20,950 bases of DNA, from contig JBBRNH010000095.1 of assembly GCA_038230415.1 (NCBI GenBank), positions 1 to 20,950 on the forward strand. Direction: 5' to 3'. The notes beneath the pieces were generated by a model. It was not told the DNA's origin. It worked only from the letters and a program-made list of their open reading frames with translations, and did no database searches. Shown here piece by piece: positions 7,307 through 12,856 of this stretch (the stretch's first letter is position 1; each line of letters begins with the position of its first letter). Position numbers and translations under genes: made by a program. The stretch is from JBBRNH01 sp038230415 (lineage in GTDB: Bacteria > Bacteroidota > Bacteroidia > Cytophagales > Spirosomataceae).

Positions 7307-8341
7307 ATGCTCATTCGCCTACAAAAAACCGTCCCGTTTCTCTTAGCCATTGCCTTGCTCTGGTATGTGCTGCGCGATATTTCGTTTGCTGATTTATTGG
7401 TTCAGTTCCGCCGGGCTAACTATGGTTTTCTCTTGTTGACGGGCTTGTTCCTTTTGATTCATCATGCTTTTCGGGCGGCTCGGTGGCAGCAAATGCTGTG
7501 GGCGGCTGGCTACCGGGTCAATCTCTGGCGGGCTTTGCTGGCTTTGCTGGCGGGTATGCTGGCGAGTATGGTGGTTCCCGGCGCGGGTGAACTAACGCGC
7601 TGTGCTACCCTGAAACGCACCGACGACGTGCCGTTGGCGCAGGGGCTTGGCTCGGTTGTGGCCGAACGGGTTTTTGATCTGCTCATGCTTTTCGGTTTGC
7701 TCGGCCTGACGTTCATTTTGGAGTTCAATCGCCTGAGCACATTTCTCGGCAGTGTGCTAAACGTGTCGGCAACGGCCAATCGGCTCCTGCTTGGCGGTAT
7801 TCTTGGCGTAGCTGGTTTTGTGGGCGTTGCGGCTCTCTGGTGGATAATCCGGCAGCCGGGCGTTCAGAAACACCCGTTGTTTAACCGGGTGACGAGTGCG
7901 TTTAAGGGTTTAGCCGCCGGGCTAACGAGCATTCGGCGGCTGGCGCATCCGGGCCGTTTTGTGCTCTTCACTATGCTGATTCAGGCAGTGTCGTGGCTGG
8001 CTATCTATACACTTCTGCTGGCCCTGCCCGCCACGCATACCCTGCCCGTTACGGCTGCGTTGCTGGTGCTTACGGCGAGTTCGGTTGGGGGGCTGGCCGT
8101 ACCGACGCAGGGCGGCATCGGCACATATCACTTCATGGTGAGCCGGGTGCTGGTGCTCTATGGCCTGACCCTGCCCGACGGGGTGGTAGCGGCCACGTTT
8201 CAACACGCAGTTATGTTCGGTATCAATCTGCTGCTCAGTGCTGCAAGTGTAATGCTTGTGCCATTGGTCATCAATCGGTCGAAATCAGAACCGACTGGTT
8301 CTACAAAGGGTGACTCGGCCCCCAAAACAATCGGCCTGTGA
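7307..8341 (+). CDS. Flippase-like / LPG-synthase TM domain integral membrane protein
   Basis: This 344-aa protein has about eight membrane helices and belongs to the lysylphosphatidylglycerol synthase transmembrane (UPF0104/AglD-like) family. Signature sequences are PGAGELTRC (91-99), ERVFD (120-124) and VPTQGGIGTYH near residue 265. Members without the synthetase domain, like this one, are thought to move or process polyprenyl- or lipid-linked sugars and phospholipids. It stands alone on the plus strand, divergent from the glycan operon, and shares the 7168-7306 spacer with it. A role in translocating the operon's lipid-linked sugar is a reasonable inference but is not shown by the sequence. 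The last codons overlap the hairpin at 8332-8355. Confidence 0.82.
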   Translation: MLIRLQKTVPFLLAIALLWYVLRDISFADLLVQFRRANYGFLLLTGLFLLIHHAFRAARWQQMLWAAGYRVNLWRALLALLAGMLASMVVPGAGELTRCATLKRTDDVPLAQGLGSVVAERVFDLLMLFGLLGLTFILEFNRLSTFLGSVLNVSATANRLLLGGILGVAGFVGVAALWWIIRQPGVQKHPLFNRVTSAFKGLAAGLTSIRRLAHPGRFVLFTMLIQAVSWLAIYTLLLALPATHTLPVTAALLVLTASSVGGLAVPTQGGIGTYHFMVSRVLVLYGLTLPDGVVAATFQHAVMFGINLLLSAASVMLVPLVINRSKSEPTGSTKGDSAPKTIGL

Positions 8342-8355
8342 TTGTTCACAGGCCG
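8332..8355. terminator. Hairpin between convergent genes, likely terminator
   Basis: A perfect 10-bp stem (CGGCCTGTGA at 8332-8341 with TCACAGGCCG at 8346-8355) closes a TTGT loop. The plus-strand gene's TGA (8339-8341) lies inside the left arm. On the minus strand the stem is followed by GATTGTTTT, a usable U-rich tract, so it fits best as the terminator of the FG-GAP gene ending at 8390. On the plus strand the following sequence is only weakly T-rich. Confidence 0.6.
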
Positions 8356-8389
8356 GGGTTATTATTTATAGTAGGTCACCACAGCAAAA

Positions 8390-9820
8390 TCAATTGCTGA
8401 TTGTCCCAAAAGATACCTTGCCTTTATAGTTCTGGAATCCATTACCACCGACAACAAAAACATTGTTCGAGATACTGACACATCTCCCATTAAGTGTGTT
8501 GCTGATTGCGGAGTTATCCGTGATCACCTGCAATTGAGTCCATGTATTTCCGGCGCGTTCAAACAAATAAGCCGAGCCTTGATCTGGATTATTACCGACA
8601 TCATTTCCAGGAGCCCCCACAACTGCATAATTACCCGCAGCGGCTACTCTCGCCCCAAAATGATCATTACTGGCTCCGTCAGAAGCATATAGTTTAGTTT
8701 GTTGCGTCCATACCGTTCCAGTACGGACAAATACATACACAACGCCCTGGTCAACACTACTACCAACATCATGGAATGGGCTCCCTATTACAGCGTAGTT
8801 GTCAAAAATAGCAACGCCAAGCCCAAATCCATCATAATACCCGCCGTCATCAGCAATTAGCTTGGCCTGTTGTGTCCATGTATTACCTGACTGTACGAAT
8901 ACATAAGCAGAACCCTGATTCTCTACTCCGTTTATGTCATCGGCATCCGCTCCTACAAGTGCGTAGCCGGGCATAATAGATACTCCATAACCACTGCTCC
9001 CGAATTGATCGTATGCGGCACCATCGGTAGCCGTGAGTTTTGCCTGTTGTGTCCATGTAACTCCTGACTTATTGAAAACGTAGGCCGAACCTTGGTCAAT
9101 GTTTATACTGACATCATCATAAGGGGCGCTGACCAACGCATAATCACCCGAAAGTACGACGCTAAGGCCAAAATTATCTCCACCACTCCCATCAATAGCA
9201 GTCAATTTCGCCTGTTGTGTCCAAGAAGTACCAGAGCGGAGAAATACATAGAGCGAACCCTGATCAATGCTGGTATTGACATCATCATAAGGTGCTCCGA
9301 CCATCGCGTAATCTCCGCTTATTGCTACTCCAAATCCAAAGCCATCATTGGCGGCTCCATCATTGGCTGTAAGTTGAGCTTGCTGATACCAACCAGTGCC
9401 AGAACGGTTGAAAATGTACGCAACGCCCTGTCCTAACTTTCCGTCAACCGTCTTATTAAAGGCACCCACAATAGCGTACTCACCAGAAATAGCTACACTA
9501 ACGCCAAAATTATCGTCGGCAACACCGTCTGTTGCTACACGGGACAGCGGAGCCCCTGATGTGCTGAATAACATGGGATACCAGTTCTGCCCGTCGAACA
9601 TAAAAAACGTGCCTTTGTCTGTGTCATAGACAAAAGCACCGGGTTGGGCGTTTACAATGGCAATGCGTTGAACAGTTGTCAACCGGGGAGGATAGAAAAC
9701 TTTGTCAGTAGCCTTCAAGTCCAAAGCTGCCGAGGGGTGCGGCTGACCACCCATACCAATTTGGGCGAATGTAGGTGTTGTCAACAGGCAAAGTAGTGCG
9801 AAATAGTAGAATGGTTTCAT
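8390..9820 (-). CDS. Secreted FG-GAP repeat beta-propeller protein
   Basis: This 476-aa protein has a signal peptide (residues 1-19, likely cut after TFA, before QIGMGG). Residues 20-90 carry the HPSAALDLKATDKVFYPPRL...GAFVYDT motif found at the start of many Bacteroidota surface proteins. Seven FG-GAP-type repeats of about 53 residues follow, each shaped like D.FG.SVAISGDYA.VGAP.DD....DQGSAYVF..SG..WTQQAKL. Seven units match one closed seven-bladed beta-propeller, like integrin alpha heads that bind ligands or calcium. The D/N-rich loops may bind calcium. No C-terminal T9SS sorting domain or anchor is visible. The gene has its own promoter and is flanked by hairpin and operator-like sequences. 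Ligand and role are unknown; adhesion or glycan binding is possible. Confidence 0.85.
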   Translation of the reverse strand: MKPFYYFALLCLLTTPTFAQIGMGGQPHPSAALDLKATDKVFYPPRLTTVQRIAIVNAQPGAFVYDTDKGTFFMFDGQNWYPMLFSTSGAPLSRVATDGVADDNFGVSVAISGEYAIVGAFNKTVDGKLGQGVAYIFNRSGTGWYQQAQLTANDGAANDGFGFGVAISGDYAMVGAPYDDVNTSIDQGSLYVFLRSGTSWTQQAKLTAIDGSGGDNFGLSVVLSGDYALVSAPYDDVSINIDQGSAYVFNKSGVTWTQQAKLTATDGAAYDQFGSSGYGVSIMPGYALVGADADDINGVENQGSAYVFVQSGNTWTQQAKLIADDGGYYDGFGLGVAIFDNYAVIGSPFHDVGSSVDQGVVYVFVRTGTVWTQQTKLYASDGASNDHFGARVAAAGNYAVVGAPGNDVGNNPDQGSAYLFERAGNTWTQLQVITDNSAISNTLNGRCVSISNNVFVVGGNGFQNYKGKVSFGTISN

Positions 9821-9842
9821 TAGAGATGGGTTTGTTACAGCA

Positions 9843-9850
9843 CAAATCTA
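9843..9850 (-). promoter_or_regulatory. -7 promoter motif TAGATTTG for the FG-GAP gene
   Basis: On the minus strand TAGATTTG (9850 to 9843) exactly matches TAnnTTTG and lies 23-30 nt upstream of the ATG at 9820. No TTG at the usual -33 distance is evident. The same octamer occurs at 7264-7257, which supports it as a real element in this genome. Confidence 0.5.
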
Positions 9851-9898
9851 TGAAACTTACTTAAAATTCTGCATTTCGTCACAAAAAGTGGAGCCGTA

Positions 9899-9927
9899 AT
9901 TTCCACGGAAATACGATTTCACGGAAA
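9899..9927. promoter_or_regulatory. Two tandem half-palindromic boxes, possible operator
   Basis: ATTTCC-AC-GGAAAT at 9899-9912 is a perfect 6-bp inverted repeat. A near-copy, TTTCACGGAAA at 9917-9927, follows in the same orientation one base shorter, with box starts 17 bp apart. The pair lies about 50-80 bp upstream of the FG-GAP -7 motif and just past the stop of the GT39 gene at 9952. Its position fits an activator or repressor site, and the protein is unknown. Confidence 0.35.
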
Positions 9928-9951
9928 GCATAACTATTCGTTTGACTGTTA

Positions 9952-11784
9952 TTACCGATGATATACCTCCGTTGCCGTACCGCCTTCTTCTGCCGAAACC
10001 GTTTTGTAGTAGTGGTTAAACGGCGGGCGGAAATTCACTTCGGGAATGTTGTTCACGGGCAAATCGGCTACTGGTAATTTCTCGACCTTGAAGTTGCCGC
10101 GTTGCAAAAACCCATTAAACACGTTCGGGTAATTTCCCCACGCCCGCCGATACAGCACCACATCGGGCCGGGCCAGGCTATCGGCAGCGAGGTTGTTGCC
10201 CACAAAGCCGACCACTGTTTTCGCGCCGAGGTAGTACATGAATGACGTTTCTTCGTAATTCGTCGCCACAGTCAGCGTGTCGGGGCGGTTGGTTTTGCTG
10301 GCGATAAACGGAATCGCATAATCGAGCGGGCCTTTGTAGGGCGTGTTCAACTCGGCAAAATGACCGCTCCAGGTGTCGCGGCTCCGCGACACATTCACAA
10401 CCGTAAACAGGGCTACCACCGCCCATAGCCCGGCGAGTTTCGGGGTTCGGCCCGTTGCCAGATGTAGCACAGCCAGGATGCTCACCATGTCTAAGGCCAG
10501 CGTTGCCGACAGAATCGGTTGGGCCGGAATCAAATAGCGGGTAAACATAAAGTTTGGTACACGGGCAATCAGCACTAAATAAACCACAAACAAACCCGTG
10601 AGCAACAGCGACGATTGCAGCGCGGCCCGCTGCTGATTCCAGATTGGTTTCCAAAGCAACAGCACCCCAATCTTCAGGGTAAGGGCCAGCCAAAGCAGTT
10701 CAAATTTGGCGAAATAGCCGAATGCCGTGCCGAGATTGTCGCGGTAGGTGGCATCTGTGAACTGGTTAAACTGCGCCATTGCCGCCGAAATTTCGAACGT
10801 TTTGAAATAGCCCAGCAACGGAAACACCACGCCTATCGAAACGCCCAACGCAAACGGCATCAGCCAGTTATGCCGCAAAACAGCCAGTAAGTCTTTGGTT
10901 TTCAGGTATGCCGCTACCCAGATAAGTACCTCCGACGCGCCCAGGGTGCCGAGAGCGATGAAATAAATCGGCGAAAACGTCATAAACAACGCCCAGAGCA
11001 ACACCGCCAGCAAGCCAGCCGATACAAAACCGTTGAGCCGTTGCCCAAACCGGTACAGGCAATACACAGCCGCCACGCCCGCCAGCAAAAACACCGTGAG
11101 CGGATAGTAGCGTACCTCGCGTAACAGCATTGCCAATGGTACCGACAGCAGCGAAGCTATCAGCACAGCCAGCACGGCGTAAAGTTTATACATCCGGTTG
11201 CTAAACAGCCCGGCCACCAGCAAACACAACAACGCGACACCCAACAACCCGGCCAAAGCGAAGGTGCTGCGGATGGTGCCGGTTTTGGCGTAGATGTCTG
11301 TCGAATCGTTGGTCAGATTCAGGCCCAGTAGTCCGAAATAATAATGCCCCCAGCTTGTGCCACCGATGTAGGCATCGTCGGCTTTATTGATACCGATTGT
11401 TGAATTGCCGCCCGTTGGCGTGTCGGTATGGCGGAGGTCATACCAAACGTTTTTGCCGTCGTGCACTTTGGGGTAGCCAAATTGCTGCACCCGTTGCGAA
11501 CCAACCATCGTCATGCTCTCATCGGCCCAGAACAACGGGTAGGCAATATTTTTGAATACACTCAGGCCAAACAGCACCGTTACTACCGCAATCAGGCCCA
11601 GCATTACCAACGGCTTACCGGGCTTACCGGGCCTGACTTCGGCAAGAGTTTGGGGCGTTGCTACGGCGGGCGGGCGGGCGGCAACGGGCCGAACCGGGTT
11701 AAGAATTGGCAGGGCTGCCGGTTGGGTAGGGGTTAGTATCAGTCGGGGCTGGGTAGGTTTGGCGGCTGGTTTTTTCTTTGCCAT
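9952..11784 (-). CDS. GT39/ArnT-like membrane glycosyltransferase (GT-C)
   Basis: This 610-aa polytopic membrane protein is of the GT-C fold, glycosyltransferase 39 (PMT/ArnT) type. These enzymes use polyprenyl-phosphate sugars on the periplasmic side to modify proteins or lipids. Residues 1-60 are a Lys/Pro/Ala-rich cytoplasmic tail starting MAKKKPAAKP, and the first helix is at about 60-76. The first outer loop has FWADES (85-90) with the candidate catalytic Asp88/Glu89, followed by about a dozen helices and a soluble C-terminal region of about 120 residues. I chose the ATG at 11784. The frame opens at 11862, but the extra 26 residues are read through the 59-bp repeat in a different frame from its coding sense. 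It follows the Rpn nuclease gene and probably has its own promoter at 11871-11878. The substrate is unknown. Confidence 0.83.
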   Translation of the reverse strand: MAKKKPAAKPTQPRLILTPTQPAALPILNPVRPVAARPPAVATPQTLAEVRPGKPGKPLVMLGLIAVVTVLFGLSVFKNIAYPLFWADESMTMVGSQRVQQFGYPKVHDGKNVWYDLRHTDTPTGGNSTIGINKADDAYIGGTSWGHYYFGLLGLNLTNDSTDIYAKTGTIRSTFALAGLLGVALLCLLVAGLFSNRMYKLYAVLAVLIASLLSVPLAMLLREVRYYPLTVFLLAGVAAVYCLYRFGQRLNGFVSAGLLAVLLWALFMTFSPIYFIALGTLGASEVLIWVAAYLKTKDLLAVLRHNWLMPFALGVSIGVVFPLLGYFKTFEISAAMAQFNQFTDATYRDNLGTAFGYFAKFELLWLALTLKIGVLLLWKPIWNQQRAALQSSLLLTGLFVVYLVLIARVPNFMFTRYLIPAQPILSATLALDMVSILAVLHLATGRTPKLAGLWAVVALFTVVNVSRSRDTWSGHFAELNTPYKGPLDYAIPFIASKTNRPDTLTVATNYEETSFMYYLGAKTVVGFVGNNLAADSLARPDVVLYRRAWGNYPNVFNGFLQRGNFKVEKLPVADLPVNNIPEVNFRPPFNHYYKTVSAEEGGTATEVYHR

Positions 11785-11801
11785 TATGATTGGTGAGTTA
11801 A

Positions 11802-11860
11802 GCGGTCTTCCTTCTAAACACCAGCACCACGTTCTGATTCTGGCTGTTAAAGCCTTTGGC
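11802..11860 (-). repeat. 59-bp direct repeat, copy A (3' end of GT39 gene, detached)
   Basis: This copy is 57/59 identical to 12861-12919. Read on the minus strand it codes GFNSQNQNVVLVFRRKTA (with AK before it), followed by an in-frame TAA at 11800-11798. These are the last 20 residues of the 617-aa GT39 protein encoded at 12857-14710, but here no gene is attached upstream. Differences from copy B fall only at third codon positions (TTT/TTC and AGG/AGA within the repeat, GCT/GCG at its end, and TAA/TAG stops). Confidence 0.92.
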
Positions 11861-11906
11861 ATGAGGACACCAAAATTAACGGGTATCTTCTGATTTTAAG
11901 TACGGA
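11861..11906 (-). pseudogene. Possible decayed continuation of a GT39 3' end
   Basis: Continuing the frame of copy A upstream, the minus strand reads YLKSEDTR-stop-FWCPH before the identical 20-residue end. The intact protein has DIKPEGTQFVWDEQ there. Lys, Glu, Thr and Trp coincide at four aligned positions, with Leu/Ile conserved. This is suggestive of an eroded paralogue but is weak. The stop falls inside the promoter-like TAATTTTG at 11878-11871, so the stretch may simply be native spacer. Confidence 0.3.
11871..11878 (-). promoter_or_regulatory. -7 promoter motif TAATTTTG for the downstream GT39 gene
   Basis: TAATTTTG on the minus strand (11878 to 11871) matches TAnnTTTG exactly. It lies between the Rpn stop (11907) and the ATG at 11784, giving a leader of about 80 nt that contains repeat copy A. 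No clear -33 TTG is present. It would let this gene be transcribed separately from the Rpn gene. Confidence 0.4.
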
Positions 11907-12854
11907 CTAATCAGCCAACTCGCCCCGGATTGTCGCCACTAATGCCACCTCAACGCCCACAAAGCGGGCAATTTGGTCGTCAGAGAACGTTGAGCCTTTG
12001 ATGAGGTTGCGAATCACCAGACGGTCTTTCTCCTCACGTCCTTCCTCACGTCCTTCCTCACGTCCTTCCTCACGTCCTTCCTCACGTCCCTGGTTAAAGC
12101 CTTCTTTCTTAGCTTGATAAATAACAAATTCCTCGATGCCCATTGTTTTGCGTTGATTGGTTAGATGGTCGTACTGTTCTTCAAAAATAGCCGTTGTTTC
12201 TGTCTTCTCAAAGCGAACATACTGCTTCAGGAAAGTCATCAACGCCCGAATCTTGTCTTTACCGAATGGCTTGGATAACAGTCGCCGGGTAAGGTCAAGT
12301 TTAAGGTTTAGCAAGCCAGTTTCATCCGGTTTTCGTTTTTGTAAAGCAGCAAGCACCGTTAGCACTACACTGGCAAACGGATTTTGGCTCGCTTCTAACT
12401 CCACTCTGTTCTGATCAAGAATCTTATAACTGTTAAATTCGTAGAGCAACCGTATTCCGAGAAACGACTGACTAAATGCCTGCGGGCGGAACGACGGGCC
12501 GTCATCAGTCAGAATCGCAAAGGCCGTGATTGGTCGGTCGTAGCGGTCGAAAATACGCGAAAAGTACGTGAACATCCGTTTCTCAAAGTTCCTGTCAGTA
12601 TGGCCTTGTACTTCGATGTGAACTAAAACCCAGTTCTCGTCCCCGTCAAGCGTAAAAACCTTGACCAATTTGTCAACATGTTTTGGTTTAAACTCTTCGC
12701 CTTCAGGTGGAAACAGTTGCTCTAACTCTTTGTCTAAAAATTCAAATCCCCGGTCTAAATCGAAAACCTGGTCAGCGTTAGGAACAAAAAACCGCAGGAA
12801 GTCATCAAAGATGTCTTCAAGAATCGCCTTCCAAAGAATATCGTTGCGGTTCAT
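11907..12854 (-). CDS. Rpn family recombination-promoting nuclease / PD-(D/E)XK putative transposase
   Basis: This 315-aa protein is of the Rpn (YhgA-like transposase_31/PDDEXK_2) type. Members are PD-(D/E)XK nucleases. E. coli RpnA is a DNA endonuclease that promotes RecA-independent recombination. The start MNRNDILWKAILEDIFDDFLRFF is typical of the family. The nuclease core shows VDKLVKV with Asp61, then WVLVHIEVQG with Glu81 and Gln83 in the E-x-Q form used in place of E-x-K. Residues 256-275 are five GREE repeats encoded by a 12-bp tandem repeat, in a charged C-terminal region. The ATG lies 2 nt after the TAG of the upstream GT39 gene, so it is likely co-transcribed and coupled. It is AT-richer than both flanking GT39 genes and is bracketed by 59-bp direct repeats, so it looks inserted. 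Confidence 0.85.
   Translation of the reverse strand: MNRNDILWKAILEDIFDDFLRFFVPNADQVFDLDRGFEFLDKELEQLFPPEGEEFKPKHVDKLVKVFTLDGDENWVLVHIEVQGHTDRNFEKRMFTYFSRIFDRYDRPITAFAILTDDGPSFRPQAFSQSFLGIRLLYEFNSYKILDQNRVELEASQNPFASVVLTVLAALQKRKPDETGLLNLKLDLTRRLLSKPFGKDKIRALMTFLKQYVRFEKTETTAIFEEQYDHLTNQRKTMGIEEFVIYQAKKEGFNQGREEGREEGREEGREEGREEKDRLVIRNLIKGSTFSDDQIARFVGVEVALVATIRGELAD
12033..12090. repeat. 12-bp tandem repeat, 4.8 copies, inside the Rpn gene
   Basis: The unit CTCACGTCCTTC is repeated exactly four times from 12033 to 12080, followed by CTCACGTCC(C) to 12090. On the coding strand it encodes consecutive Gly-Arg-Glu-Glu units. Because the unit is a multiple of three, copy-number changes lengthen or shorten the linker without breaking the frame. 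Lack of divergence between units suggests recent expansion or ongoing slippage. Confidence 0.95.
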
Positions 12855-12856
12855 CG

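Noticed and set aside
11611..11635. Short tandem GGCTTACCG units
   Set aside because: They encode GKPGKP in the Pro/Lys-rich tail, are only two to three copies long, and are explained by composition.
11785..11862. Longer start (ATG at 11862) for the GT39 protein
   Set aside because: The extra 26 residues come from reading the 59-bp repeat out of its coding frame and are Cys/Trp-rich noise. The ATG at 11784 gives the MAKKKP start shared with similar proteins.
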